Numbered from the stretch's first letter, positions 36,459 through 46,563 are shown. The stretch: DNA of 64,000 nucleotides from 2-12-FULL-35-23 sp965196985 (GCA_965196985.1 CBDALO010000131.1:62001-126000), one strand, 5' to 3'. Numbers and translations are program-made. The notes: generated by a model not told the origin, from the letters alone.

Positions 36459-37568
36459 ATCTATCTCGTGCGAAAATTGAATATGTTTTTAAATTTCTCA
36501 AGGAAGGACTAGGCTGGGAAAATATGCAGATAAAAAATTTTAAAGGGATACAAAATCTACTGGCTGTATGTTTTTATGTGGCCTCATATTTGTATGAGAT
36601 AGGTAAGGAAAAAGCTTATGACGATTACGCAATTATGCTAGCTAAATTAGGAGATGGTAAGGGCAAGGTGACACGACACTTTATTGCGAAGGGTATTAGA
36701 AAACTTCTAACGTATCACTTAGTAGAGCAATTTTTTAAAGAAAATAGTGTTTCTCAAGAAGAACAAAAAGAATTATCGAATTCAGTTCAGGTAGGGAGAT
36801 AACAATTTTGGGTAGTTCTCAGTATAAAGAGCCAAGACTATCCGACTTGGCGAGTGTGTATTCAGGTAATGACAGAAGCACAAGCAAAAGCCTATCGAGT
36901 TAATCCCTTTGATCTTACTAAGGTTTGGTCTCATAAAGATTTTCCGTTAATTGAAGTGGGTGAGCTTGAGCTTAATCGTAATGTGGAGAACTATTTTGCG
37001 GAAGTTGAGCAAGTTGCATTAAGTCCTTCTAACTTTGTTCCAGGTATTGGCGCTTCTCCAGATAAAATGTTGCAAGCGCGCTTATTAGCCTACCCTGATG
37101 CACAGCGTTATCGTTTGTCAGCTAATTACAATCACCTTCCTGTCAATTTACCTCGTTGCCCAGTGCAGCACTATCAACGTGATGGGAAAATGGCTGGTAC
37201 ACTGCTTGAAGAAAGAAATAATAATCAACACGATCAAGTTAATTTCTATCCGAATGATCAAAGAGAGTTGGGAGCTCCTGTACCTGATAGCAATTTCCAA
37301 GAGCCACCATTACCTTTGGAAGAGGTATGGGTGAAAGCTTATGACACACAGGCTGAAGATAATTTTACACAGGCGGGCGACTTGTTTCGCTTAATGTCGG
37401 ATAGCCAAAAGGATCAGCTTGCACAAAACATTGCTGGTGGACTTTGCCAAGCAAGTGACAGTATCCAGGCGCGAATGTTAGAACAGTTTGCAGCAGCAGA
37501 CCCTGATTATGCGAAGCGAGTTAAGCAATATCTATAATTGGTTTGTTAACTTTTATAGAAGCCTACTC

Positions 37569-37982
37569 CTAACTGGGCTTAATTTTTTTATTGCCGGCTT
37601 TAATATGGCAGCTTTGAGAGTTAATATCGTTCCACTCAATGCTAGAAGGCATATAAGTTGTTACAGCCGCATTCGCAATCACGCCGTTAATTTTATCAGC
37701 CTTGGCTTGCCAGCCAAAAACGGCAAAGTTATAACTGATTTTTGTATCCAGCTTGCCACGCAGTGGACCACCTTTTAAAGAAACTTGACAGTTATCTTTA
37801 ATATTCTTGAGTACAACGTCTTTGACGTAGGCTTTGCCTAGTATATTCTGTGCAAGATAAACGGTAGCAACTCCGTCAGCCGATTTGTAAACAAAGCTTT
37901 TTGAAGTTATTGGTTGAGCGACTAAGCTCCCACTTATTGCTAGTGAGGTAATAGCTATTAATGCAGCTAAGGGTTTATTCAT
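37569..37982 (-). CDS. Secreted protein of unknown function
   Basis: 137 residues with a signal peptide (MNKPLAALIAITSLAISGSLVAQ) and a mature beta-rich part with two cysteines (NCQVSL and QSCHIK) that could form a disulfide in the periplasm. No family is recognised. It converges on katA, and an AAGCC/GGCTT-plus-T stretch at about 37559-37590 may terminate transcription. A second small secreted gene, broken, lies 460 bp upstream on the same strand. Confidence 0.65.
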   Translation of the reverse strand: MNKPLAALIAITSLAISGSLVAQPITSKSFVYKSADGVATVYLAQNILGKAYVKDVVLKNIKDNCQVSLKGGPLRGKLDTKISYNFAVFGWQAKADKINGVIANAAVTTYMPSSIEWNDINSQSCHIKAGNKKIKPS

Positions 37983-38226
37983 GATTTTGCTAGCTCCCTA
38001 TAGTTTAGTTCTTTGACGCTAGCATAAGTGGTGTGATGAGCATAGCTTGGTGGTAGGTGGCTATTGAGGGCTACTATTACCATGCCATTTTTTGGGGATT
38101 TTTCTCAAGCTTTAATCGTTTTTATGGGGCTCTTTCAGAATATGTGCGTAGGTAAGCAGTTGGTGTAGAAGTTTAGTGGTAGCTTTTTAGTAGTAAGTTT
38201 CGACTTTTTATTGTTTAGTGTCGAAG

Positions 38227-38304
38227 AACGGGTGGCGCGAATCGAGGGCTCCCAGCAATGCTGCCTGCGAGCACGCTGGGAAACGATTCGTGACAGGATC
38301 TGTT
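38227..38304 (+). repeat. 78-bp palindromic repeat, copy R4
   Basis: The core matches R1 with changes on both arms. Outer arms TAAGTTTCGACTTTTT (38194-38209) and AAAAAGTCGAAACTTA (38321-38336) are perfect inverses, giving a 143-bp palindromic unit. It fills the 459-bp gap between two small secreted genes. Confidence 0.88.
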
Positions 38305-38442
38305 GGTCGCAAAAGTCTTGAAAAAGTCGAAACTTACATTACCCATAGACTCTAAAAGAGGTCCGTTTTTATCTTGGTTTAAATCACAAGCAGCACCTTT
38401 ATGAAGCGCTGCTTGATTGATAGAGGTTGATAGATAGAAGTT

Positions 38443-38778
38443 TTAAGGAAGTGTTACTGGCAGAAAAGCATTGCACGGGTTAGTTGTCCAACCTTGTGAA
38501 GTTTCAAAGTATACTTGCACGAAGTAATAGCCAATTGGTGTACTTTGAGGTATGTAACCTGATATAACATTTTTTTGTAAAACTATGCCGCCAGCTAGTG
38601 TTGAGTGTTGCAGAATAGTTTACATGCCATTTGGTGGGATGACTATAGCGGCGGTGTTAATTACTTGAGACTCATTGGATATAGGGCAGGTGACGGGATT
38701 GATCGGTTGGCCGGGGGTATAGGCTAAACAGGTTGAACAAATGGATAATAAGCCAGCAAATAAGATGGTTTTTTTCAT
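38443..38778 (-). pseudogene. Small secreted protein with an in-frame stop
   Basis: The frame runs from ATG 38778 with a signal peptide (MKKTILFAGLLSICSTCLA). It meets TAA at 38622-38620 (codon 53) and continues in the same frame to TAA at 38445-38443. The two halves together form a plausible 111-residue exported protein (PIGYYFVQVYFETSQGW). It is a nonsense mutant or a sequencing artefact. The function is unknown. Confidence 0.55.
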
Positions 38779-38853
38779 GATTAATATTCCTTAGTTATGA
38801 CTAATGGCGTTTGGCTAATTTAACGTAAGTAATTTGGGAGGGGTAGGGTAGTA

Positions 38854-39711
38854 TTACCTAGTTTCTTGCATACTTACTGAGCCAAACGTTGCGCGCTCTA
38901 AGCCTGCTAGATCTAATAGTGTTTCGACCTGCTGATAGCCGAGGGTTGCTAATTGTTGCCTGACCGCGCTACCTTGTTCAAAGCCGTGTTCTAATAACAG
39001 TGCCCCTTTAGGCTTTAAATAATTAAGAGATTGCTCAGCAATAATCTGTAAATCAGCTAGGCCATGCTGATTGGCGACTAGTGCTTGTTGAGGTTCGAAT
39101 TGTAAATCATTTGTTAATAAATGTGGATCGGTAGGGGCAATATAAGGCGGGTTGCTAATGATGAGATCGTAGTGCTTTTCAGGCAGAGCTTTACACCAGC
39201 TACCTTGACAGAAGCTGACGTTTTTAATTTGATGCAGTTCGGCATTTTCAATTGCTAAGCTTAGCGCTTCAGTTGAAATATCAGTCGCAGTAATTTGCCA
39301 GTGTGGGCGTTCTGAAGCAATGGCTAGAGCAATAGCACCACTACCAGTGCCGAGATCGGCAAGGTGAATAGTTTCATTGCGAGGGTAATTTTCAAGTACC
39401 CATTCAATTAATAGCTCAGTCTCTGGGCGTGGAATTAAAACCGCCGGTGAAACCCTCAGTTCTAAAGTCCAAAAGGCTTTGTGGCCGGTAATGTAGGCAA
39501 TAGGTTCACCGCGTTCACGGCGACAAACTAATGCTTCAAACAATTCGAGTTGCTCATAGTTGAGTTGGCGTTCCGGCCAGGCAAGTAAAACTTCTCTCGA
39601 GGTTTGTAAAGCGTGCTGCATTAATAGTTGCGCGTCAATTAGCGCAGAGTCGTTACTTTGTAGGCGCTGCTTTGCGACACTAAGTAGCTGTTTAATCGAG
39701 CAATCAATCAT
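38854..39711 (-). CDS. prmC: Release factor glutamine methyltransferase
   Basis: 285 residues. It has an N-terminal five-helix domain, SAM-binding LADLGTGSGAIALA, and the substrate-glutamine motif NPPYI. It methylates the GGQ glutamine of release factors. Its start overlaps the prfA stop by 4 bp, so the two are translationally coupled. It is last in hemA-prfA-prmC. Confidence 0.96.
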   Translation of the reverse strand: MIDCSIKQLLSVAKQRLQSNDSALIDAQLLMQHALQTSREVLLAWPERQLNYEQLELFEALVCRRERGEPIAYITGHKAFWTLELRVSPAVLIPRPETELLIEWVLENYPRNETIHLADLGTGSGAIALAIASERPHWQITATDISTEALSLAIENAELHQIKNVSFCQGSWCKALPEKHYDLIISNPPYIAPTDPHLLTNDLQFEPQQALVANQHGLADLQIIAEQSLNYLKPKGALLLEHGFEQGSAVRQQLATLGYQQVETLLDLAGLERATFGSVSMQETR

Positions 39712-40793
39712 TGTGCACCAATTGCAGCAAGTTGTTCTGCCTGGTGCTCTTGAAGTAAGGGGTTGATGACCTGCCCCAAGTCGCCTTCCATTACTTCACC
39801 TAGTTTATAAAGTGTCAGATTAATGCGATGGTCGGTAACTCGTCCTTGTGGGTAGTTGTAAGTTCTGATGCGTTCTGAGCGGTCACCACTACCCACTAGG
39901 CTTTTACGAGCACTAGCCTCTTCGCGCTGTTGTTTTTCTTGTTCGCTAGCAAGTAAGCGTGCTTGTAATAACCCCATGGCTTTGGCTTTGTTTTTATGTT
40001 GTGAGCGTTCATCTTGGCATTCAACGACAACGCCTGTTGGGATATGCGTGATGCGAATTGCTGAATCAGTTTTATTGACGTGTTGTCCGCCAGCGCCTGA
40101 AGCTCGAAAGGTATCGATGCGTAAGTCGGCAGGATTAATGTTAATTTCTTCGACAGCATCAACTTCTGGCAGGATGGCGACGGTGCAAGCGGAGGTGTGG
40201 ATGCGCCCTTGTGATTCGGTAACGGGGACGCGCTGTACGCGATGTGCACCAGACTCAAATTTTAATTGTGAATAAACGCCTTGGCCGATAATACGTACGA
40301 CGATTTCTTTATAGCCGCCGTGCTCTCCTTCACTTTCGCTGACTATTTCGCAGCGCCACTTTTGTTCTTCTGCATAACGCACATACATGCGATAAAGGTC
40401 GCCGACAAAAATAGCAGCCTCATCACCACCTGTCCCAGCACGAATTTCTAGATAAACGTTTTTATCGTCGTTAGGGTCTTTTGGTAGCATTAAAATTTGT
40501 AGTTCTTGGGTTAACTTCTCTTGAGACTCTTTTGCTTCTTTTAATTCTTCTTTAGCGAGTTCACGTAGTTCTTCATCGTTTTCATTGAGAAGCTCGTGAG
40601 AATGTTGCTCGGCCTGTTGAGCTGTTTCGAATTGTTGAAAACATTGTACGATGGGTTCGAGTTGCGCAAATTCTTTTGAGCATTCACGAAAACGTTTTTG
40701 ATCGTTAATGGTTTCAGCGTCACCAAGCAGGGCGCTCAGTTCCTCATAGCGGTCTACTAAAGACTGCAGCTTAGTTCTTAGAGAGGCTTTCAC
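39708..40793 (-). CDS. prfA: Peptide chain release factor 1
   Basis: 361 residues. It has domain 1 helices, the catalytic loop GAGGQHVNKTDSA, and the C-terminal helix (GEVMEGDLGQVINPL). It recognises UAA/UAG; the tripeptide anticodon region is around TESQGRIHTS. It starts 2 bp after the hemA stop and overlaps prmC, which modifies its GGQ. Confidence 0.97.
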   Translation of the reverse strand: MKASLRTKLQSLVDRYEELSALLGDAETINDQKRFRECSKEFAQLEPIVQCFQQFETAQQAEQHSHELLNENDEELRELAKEELKEAKESQEKLTQELQILMLPKDPNDDKNVYLEIRAGTGGDEAAIFVGDLYRMYVRYAEEQKWRCEIVSESEGEHGGYKEIVVRIIGQGVYSQLKFESGAHRVQRVPVTESQGRIHTSACTVAILPEVDAVEEININPADLRIDTFRASGAGGQHVNKTDSAIRITHIPTGVVVECQDERSQHKNKAKAMGLLQARLLASEQEKQQREEASARKSLVGSGDRSERIRTYNYPQGRVTDHRINLTLYKLGEVMEGDLGQVINPLLQEHQAEQLAAIGAQ

Positions 40794-40795
40794 TG

Positions 40796-42061
40796 TTATT
40801 CCTCAGGTTGTTGGTTGTGTTTGATAGCAAAGAGTTCTTGAACAAGGTGTAAAACGTCGGTGCGGCCATATTCGCTGGCTTCACGAAGGTGCTGGCTGGG
40901 GTTGTGCATTAGTTTTTTACTGAAGTTGTTGGCAAAGAGCTCAATAACAGCATGTGGGTCAGTGCCTTGCTCAAGTAATTTGTAAGCTTTGGCTTGTTCA
41001 GTTTGGCGGATAGCATCAACATGTTGGCGAAAAGCCCGAATCATATCGACAGATTCAGTGCTATTTAACCATTGCATGTAATCGGCGGCATGTTCTTTGA
41101 TGCTATTTAAAGCTTGCTTGGCAGCGTGTTCACGGAACTGCATGTTTTCTTGAGCGGTTGAGCGTAAGTCGTCAATGGTATAAAGGAAAACGTTATCAAG
41201 TGTTTTGACTTCGGGCTCAATGTCGCGTGGCACGGCCATATCAACAAGTAAATAAGGTTGTGTGGGGCGAGATTTGAGTGCGCTTTCGATGCAGCCCTTG
41301 CCGACAATAGGCAGGCTGCTTGCAGTAGCGCTCATAATAATATCAGCCTGTGGTAAATGGTGCGCAAGGTCAGTTAAAGCAACGCCATGGCCGTCTAGGC
41401 TATGAGCTAATTTTTTAGCGTTATCAATATGTCGACTGGCAATGGTGAGGTTAGTGAGACCTCTATTTTGTAGGTGATTGGCAACTAAGCGGATGGTATC
41501 ACCAGAGCCTAGCAGTAAAACTCGCAAGCCATCAAGTGAGCCAAAGTATTGTTGAGCTAGCTTTACAGCGATGGAGGCGACAGAAACGGGGCAAGCACCA
41601 ATTTGAGTGGTGGTGCGAACGTGTTTGGCTAAATTAAAGACGCGTTTGAATAAGGCATGAAAGTTGCGCTGAATGCTGCCTATTTGCGCAGCCTCATTGA
41701 TAGCTGCTTTCATCTGCCCTAGGATTTGCTGTTCGCCAATTACCATCGAGTCTAACCCGCAGGCAACTCTCATGATGTGCTCCACGGCAGCAAAGTCTTT
41801 ATGTGCATAGAGGCTGTCTTGCAGTTCATCAAGTGTAATAGTCGAGTTTTGCAGCAAAACGTCAGTAACTGCGTCGATATTGGTGCTATCTGTGTAAATC
41901 TCGGTGCGGTTGCAGGTTGATAGTACCACTGCTTCACTGATGTCGGTTTGGGCATTGAGTTCACTGAGCAAAGTACGCAAATGTTCGTGACTAAAGGAAA
42001 CCTTTTCACGGATGGCGATAGGGGCGGTTTTGTGATTAATCCCTACTACTAATAGCGTCAT
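40796..42061 (-). CDS. hemA: Glutamyl-tRNA reductase
   Basis: 421 residues from the ATG at 42061 (MTLLVVGINHKTAP); a 12-codon upstream extension is not conserved-looking. Catalytic C50 lies in LSTCNRTEIY. The NADPH-binding segment is VLLLGSGDT and a C-terminal dimerisation domain follows. It makes glutamate-1-semialdehyde, the first committed step to 5-aminolevulinate. It is first of hemA-prfA-prmC and divergent from lolB. Confidence 0.97.
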   Translation of the reverse strand: MTLLVVGINHKTAPIAIREKVSFSHEHLRTLLSELNAQTDISEAVVLSTCNRTEIYTDSTNIDAVTDVLLQNSTITLDELQDSLYAHKDFAAVEHIMRVACGLDSMVIGEQQILGQMKAAINEAAQIGSIQRNFHALFKRVFNLAKHVRTTTQIGACPVSVASIAVKLAQQYFGSLDGLRVLLLGSGDTIRLVANHLQNRGLTNLTIASRHIDNAKKLAHSLDGHGVALTDLAHHLPQADIIMSATASSLPIVGKGCIESALKSRPTQPYLLVDMAVPRDIEPEVKTLDNVFLYTIDDLRSTAQENMQFREHAAKQALNSIKEHAADYMQWLNSTESVDMIRAFRQHVDAIRQTEQAKAYKLLEQGTDPHAVIELFANNFSKKLMHNPSQHLREASEYGRTDVLHLVQELFAIKHNQQPEE

Positions 42062-42315
42062 TGTCGTTTGATAAGCCCTATGAGTCTGAGGGCGCAAATT
42101 CTACCACAGCCAAGCTGTGGTTGTACAACGTTTAAGCGAGTTGCTTGGGTGAGTTCTCTGCACACGATAAAAAATTATGCTAGCCATCCAGGGCCAGAGC
42201 TAGGATAGGCAAGGCACTGAAACCCTCCTGCGCCCTAATGCAGAGCGTTAAAGCGAGTTTGGTGGGGCTCGTCGCAACGCTCTGCCTTGTGACGCAATAT
42301 GATGCTTTTACGACT

Positions 42316-42393
42316 AACGGGTCCTGTCACGAACCGTTTCCCAGCATGCTCGCAAGCTGCGCTGCTGGGAGCCCTCGATTCGTGCCACCCGTT
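42316..42393 (-). repeat. 78-bp palindromic repeat, copy R5
   Basis: The 78-bp core in reverse orientation. It lies in the 500-bp divergent gap between hemA and lolB, and its outer arms are no longer complementary. TTTTGTATTTTTG and ACCCACACATTTTGAAG flanks recur near R1. I see no gene in the gap. Confidence 0.88.
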
Positions 42394-42562
42394 CTGCAGC
42401 TCTGAATAACAAAAATACAAAACTCATTGACTGCTCGCTTACCCACACATTTTGAAGCAGACTCTAATTACCCTTGGTTTTTCTACTTTACAAATAAGCG
42501 CTTCAATGATTAGAAAATTCCTGTTTAAATGAAGCCGCTTTTGAACCAAAGTAGGAGAGGCT

Positions 42563-43165
42563 ATGCGCCTGAAGTTTGTTTTAGTTGTTCTGAGTTCACT
42601 GTTATTAACTGCTTGTGTTTCTCTAAGCCTTGCATCTAGAGTGCCCAACAACACCAAGCAAACAGCGCAGCAGAGGGAAAGGCAGCTAGCTAAAATTAAC
42701 CATTGGCAGTTGCGTGGTGCGGTGGCAATTAAAACTTCACAAAAAGCTTTTACTGCTAGCTTAAGTTGGCAGCAATTATTAGGTAAGTGTTATCGAATTA
42801 ATATTATGGGGCCATTGTCTGTTGGCGCAACTCGGTTGACTGGACAGCCTGGTCGGGTCATTTTACAGCAAGCAAACAGCAAGCCAGTGCAAGCGAGCTC
42901 ACCAGAGCAGTTATTAAAGCGTGAGCTTGGTTGGAGTTTGCCGGTGTCTAATCTGTATTATTGGGTGAGAGGGTTGCCGGCACCAGGATATGTGCAAATG
43001 AGGCGATTTGATCGTTATGGTCATTTGCAAAGTTTAAGCCAACAAGGTTGGTCGATTCAGTATTTGCGTTACACGGGGGTGGGGCGTTATGACTTGCCGA
43101 GCAAAATGGTTATGCGTCATCAAGGTGTGTCTGTGAAATTGGTGATTTCTAATTGGCAGATTTAA
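42563..43165 (+). CDS. lolB: Outer-membrane lipoprotein LolB
   Basis: 200 residues. Lipobox LLLTAC gives lipidated C18. Then come NHWQLRGAVAIKT, LSWQQ.. and GPLSVGATRLTG, typical of the LolB beta barrel that receives lipoproteins from LolA at the outer membrane. It has an AGGAGAG ribosome site. It is divergent from hemA, as in many gammaproteobacteria; ispE, often next, is absent and a YaiI gene follows instead. Confidence 0.93.
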   Translation: MRLKFVLVVLSSLLLTACVSLSLASRVPNNTKQTAQQRERQLAKINHWQLRGAVAIKTSQKAFTASLSWQQLLGKCYRINIMGPLSVGATRLTGQPGRVILQQANSKPVQASSPEQLLKRELGWSLPVSNLYYWVRGLPAPGYVQMRRFDRYGHLQSLSQQGWSIQYLRYTGVGRYDLPSKMVMRHQGVSVKLVISNWQI

Positions 43166-43196
43166 TGTGTAGCTATAACGATTGGTTAATAATGAA

Positions 43197-43646
43197 ATGA
43201 GTGTTTTTATCGATGCGGATTCTTGTCCAAAGGCAATTAAGGCGATTGCCTATAAAGCAGCAATGCGAACGGGGGTCGAGCTAATCTTAGTGGCAAATCA
43301 GTTGCTTAACATACCTAAACACAAAGCTATCCGGTCGGTAAAGGTTGCACAAGGCTTTGACGTTGCAGATAGCTACATCGTGCAAACGTTAAAAGAAGGT
43401 GATCTTGTTGTTACGGCAGATATTGTCTTGGCTGATCAAGTGATTAATAGCTATGCTGTCGCACTGAATCCGCGTGGGCAGTTGTATACAAAAGAAAACA
43501 TTAAGCAGCGACTCGCTACAAGAAATTTTATGGAATCTTTGCGTTCTTCTGGTGCCAAGGTGGGTGGACCCAAAGAGTTACATGCGCGAGATTTACAACA
43601 ATTTGCTAATGCTTTAGATCGATACCTTGCAAGACAAGGGCGTTAG
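43197..43646 (+). CDS. yaiI: YaiI/YqxD family protein (UPF0178)
   Basis: 149 residues from ATG 43197 (MSVFIDADSCPKAIK); an upstream start is open but unlikely. DADSCP, QGFDVADSYI and VVTADIVLADQV are the family hallmarks (PIN-like fold), with GGPKELHARDLQQFANALD at the end. The biochemical role is unestablished. It lies 31 bp after lolB and converges on yajR. Confidence 0.9.
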   Translation: MSVFIDADSCPKAIKAIAYKAAMRTGVELILVANQLLNIPKHKAIRSVKVAQGFDVADSYIVQTLKEGDLVVTADIVLADQVINSYAVALNPRGQLYTKENIKQRLATRNFMESLRSSGAKVGGPKELHARDLQQFANALDRYLARQGR

Positions 43647-43716
43647 CTTCTTGATTGAAGGTTAACCCGCCAACCCCTGCTCAGCTAATACATTTTCAAG
43701 CGCTTGTTCGGGGGGG

Positions 43717-45103
43717 GGGTGCTGCCTCTATATAATGTAGGCTATATTGCTGCTGGCACGCCAAAATCATTGACCTTCTCCCAAAACTGATCCCATCTGC
43801 CTTTAGTCTTTACTAGTGTTCTCAAGCATAAAACGATTTTCATTCCCTTGTCTTTCCAGCGCATTCCTGATCCGCCTAATCTTTGTTTAACAATTGTTTT
43901 ACATGCTGCTTCAGTGACGCCAGAGCCAATTGGTGCATTCTGCTTAATCAAATTATGATACGACATTCGCTTTTCTTTAATATTATTTTCAAAATACGTA
44001 ATTGTTCCTTCTAGCTTTTCTCTAAGCGATTTATTCAGTTTTTTATTTAGATGCTCTTTAAGCTCAGCAAGTATTCTACCTGCCGCACCTTTCTTGTGCT
44101 TTAAGTCATGACATCTCTCTTCGAGCCAAACATCACGCTCATCTCTTTCAGATTTTTTGGTAAATATTGCCTTTGATGCTTCACCGAGATATTCAGTTGC
44201 ATGCCAAAAATCTAAAATTTGCGTATCAGTATGTTTTTTTAGAAATGGCCAATTATTTTTTGCTCCATCAGCAACGCCAATTGTTTTAGCATCAGGGTAA
44301 TATTTCTTTTTCAGCTTTATTTCCTTTTCAAGCCTATTAAAGAATTCATCTTTTCCATATTCTGGTGATGCTGCAACGTAGGTTGTGTGCAGGCGTGCAC
44401 CATGCTTATCATACATGGAAATAGTTCCAACCATGCTCTCTCTATAACCATCATCAACGGTGAGAACATATGCACCATCTAAGCTAATACTTAGCATCTC
44501 AATGCCTGCATCAAGCTTTGGCTCTTCATATTCCCACTCAGCCTCTTTGGCTTGTGCAATACCGCCAACAAAATCAGTTGCCCGTTGCAAGTATGAATGT
44601 GAGATTTTACGGTTATGATTGACCTTGAGATCATCAATAACACTAGGAGCAGGTAAGTTTGAGTATTTATGTGAGATTATTTTTGCAAATCGCGGTGTTG
44701 ATCCTTGGATAATTCTAGCCTTATCTTCTAAAGGACAAAAGATCTTCCCGCCTTTAGAGGTTTGATAAACATAACGCTTAACTCGAGCAACTCCATAAGG
44801 CGTTTGGTAATTTGCTTCATCTCTACTTCGTGCTGTTAGCTTTATTTTTCCAACATGGATAGGAGAGCCATCTGCATCAAACTTACTTAAAGCTTTTTCA
44901 GTGGCTAATGTTCCAACCTCATTAAGGCCGTCAAGAATTGCATCCTCACATTCAAGCATGGATCCTTTTAGTGGAAGCTTGAGCTCAATAGTTAATTCAT
45001 TATTTTCATCAGAGAGAATTCTAGCTAACATCCAAACACCATCCGTAATCAAGTTAAAGTGTATATTATGCTATATTTTCTACATTATATAAAGGCAGCA
45101 CCC
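43717..45103 (-). mobile_element. ISKra4-family element, copy 6
   Basis: 1387 bp. The right duplication is GTTCGGGG (45104-45111). The left side reads GTTCG followed by ten G in all, three more G than duplication plus IS end would give. Confidence 0.94.
43742..45052 (-). CDS. ISKra4-family transposase, copy 6 (intact)
   Basis: 436 residues from TTG 45052, with all family landmarks. It carries ASKAIF like copy 1, but otherwise resembles copies 2-5. Confidence 0.93.
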   Translation of the reverse strand: MITDGVWMLARILSDENNELTIELKLPLKGSMLECEDAILDGLNEVGTLATEKALSKFDADGSPIHVGKIKLTARSRDEANYQTPYGVARVKRYVYQTSKGGKIFCPLEDKARIIQGSTPRFAKIISHKYSNLPAPSVIDDLKVNHNRKISHSYLQRATDFVGGIAQAKEAEWEYEEPKLDAGIEMLSISLDGAYVLTVDDGYRESMVGTISMYDKHGARLHTTYVAASPEYGKDEFFNRLEKEIKLKKKYYPDAKTIGVADGAKNNWPFLKKHTDTQILDFWHATEYLGEASKAIFTKKSERDERDVWLEERCHDLKHKKGAAGRILAELKEHLNKKLNKSLREKLEGTITYFENNIKEKRMSYHNLIKQNAPIGSGVTEAACKTIVKQRLGGSGMRWKDKGMKIVLCLRTLVKTKGRWDQFWEKVNDFGVPAAI

Positions 45104-46563
45104 GTTCGGGGAGTTCTTTTTTATCCACTTTTAAATAAGCAACCTGCTCATCAATCGCGATCATTACGTCATAGACTCCAGTTGTGGCAAGAAGTTTGTC
45201 GCGCAATGCATTGACGGTAGTTTCATCAATTTTACCAACAGCAAGAATTTGTGAGCTTAGGTGTTTAGGTTTTTTCATGGTAATTGCAATAACAAACCAT
45301 AATGCACCCAGTATTAGGCAGAATGGATAAGCGCTAGTTAAACCGAAGTGGTGAAATAGGTAGCCACCTAAAGTACCGCCAACAAAAATACCGAGAAACT
45401 GTGAGCTTGAATAAACTCCCATCGCTGTACCTTTGCTGCCTGCTGGCGCAATTTTAGCTATTAAGGAAGGTAGGCTTGCTTCAAGCAAGGTAAAAGCGGT
45501 AAAGAAGAAAAATAATAATACGGCTAGTGCAACAACATGGCTGCTGAACAACCATAGTAATAATGAAACCAAAGCAAGTACCGCTATTGCACCAGTGAAA
45601 ACAGTTTTCATTTTTCGCTTAGCTTCAGCAATGATAATAAAAGGCACCATTGCAACAAAGGCGAGTAGTAATACTGGTAAATAGATAAACCATTGGTGGT
45701 CAGGTGCTAGCCCTGCTTCGTGAGTTAATGTGAGCGGGATCGCTAAAAAGACAGCAGTTAACATAGCATGTAAGGCAAAGATACCAAAGTCTAGGCGCAG
45801 TAATTCTTTGTTAGTGAGGATTTTACTAAATAAGCTTAAAACAGGTTCGCTGTCGCTATGGTGTAGGTGAGCTTTTGGTGTTGGTACTACAAATAAAATA
45901 ATAACGATGCCCAATAATGCAAGTACTGCGGTTAACCAAAAAATACCAGATAAGCCAACCCAGTTATTAAGTGCAGGGCCTAGAATCATGGCAATGATAA
46001 AGGATAAGCCAATCGTCATGCCAATCATTGCCATTGCTTTAAGGCGATTTTGTTCTTGGGTGGTGTCGGCAACGAAGGCAGTTAGTGTACTACCGATAGC
46101 GCCAGCACCTTGCAAGGCTCGGCCCAGAATGATGCCGTAAATACTGTGCGATAGAGCAGCAACAATACTACCAATGATAAATAGGATTAGACCGGCTAGG
46201 ATAACGGGTTTACGACCAATTCGGTCTGAGCACATGCCAAAGGGAATTTGTAAAATAGCCTGCGTTAAACCGTAAATACCTAAAGCAAAACCAATTAAAA
46301 ACGGTGTTGCATAGCGAATCTCATGAATGTAGAGGCTAAAAATTGGCAGGATCATAAACAAGCCCAGCATTCGGAAGGCATAAATACTGGCTAAACAAAG
46401 TGTGGTGCGTCGTTCTTTAGGTTCCATAGTGTCTCATTCTTGTCGTTGTAGAAAATTTTCTCAGGGTCTATGGGTGGTTTTGATAAGATGGGTAGTCGGA
46501 TTGGGACGCAAAGCGTTTGAAAATCCAGCTACGGCCTTGAGTCTTTGTTGTTCAGTGCTGCAG

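Larger units (their letters stand above)
34060..36802 (+). pseudogene. IS4-family transposase, +1 shift at A7 and split by ISKra4
   Basis: The ATG at 34060 opens a short frame (MLNFADYAAPLFSKLTG...). At the A7 tract 34122-34128 the coding sense moves one base to the frame reading LSTIVGKLLTEGSCKLFSSS, which runs to 35071. After ISKra4 the frame resumes at 36467 and ends at 36802. The IS4 signature Y-(2)-R-(3)-E-(6)-K is complete across the junction (YLSRAKIEYVFKFLK). HNAVALVPGDKAVHLLSHV and the DRE at the first half's end are typical. Both copies in the window share the A7 shift, so it may be programmed slippage and not decay. Confidence 0.8.
33959..36822 (+). mobile_element. IS4-family element, complete, interrupted by ISKra4 copy 5
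   Basis: Terminal repeats CTGAAAACTACCCAAAAT and its near-inverse ATTTTGGGTAGTTCTCAG. It is flanked by TATAAAG at 33952-33958 and 36823-36829. The native length without ISKra4 and its duplication is 1469 bp. It is inserted in katA. Confidence 0.93.
33218..37537 (+). pseudogene. katA: Monofunctional haem catalase split by an IS4 element
   Basis: Start ATG 33218 follows AAGGAG at 33207-33212. Joining 33218-33958 to 36830-37537 gives 482 residues in frame, the normal size of small-subunit catalases. Seen are H54 (VVHARGTGAYG), N in MVGNNTPVFF, RFSTV, and the haem-ligand tyrosine in LLAYPDAQRYRL. It decomposes hydrogen peroxide. The IS4 insertion (7-bp duplication TATAAAG) separates the distal haem side from the proximal tyrosine, so no active enzyme is expected. 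A run of ten G (about 33463-33472) lies in the coding region and keeps the frame at this length. Confidence 0.92.
43662..46427 (-). pseudogene. yajR: YajR-type MFS transporter, 3' end interrupted by ISKra4
   Basis: Twelve helices with the MFS motif A (GMCSDRIGRKPVI) and RALQGAGAIGS motif, then a C-terminal YAM (ferredoxin-like) domain as in E. coli YajR. ISKra4 copy 6 enters the last codons (KKELPE). Without it the end would read KELPEQALENVLAEQGLAG and stop at 43662. With it, translation ends a few codons into the IS (to 45066), so only about 14 residues are replaced and the transporter may still work. The substrate is unknown. Confidence 0.9.
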
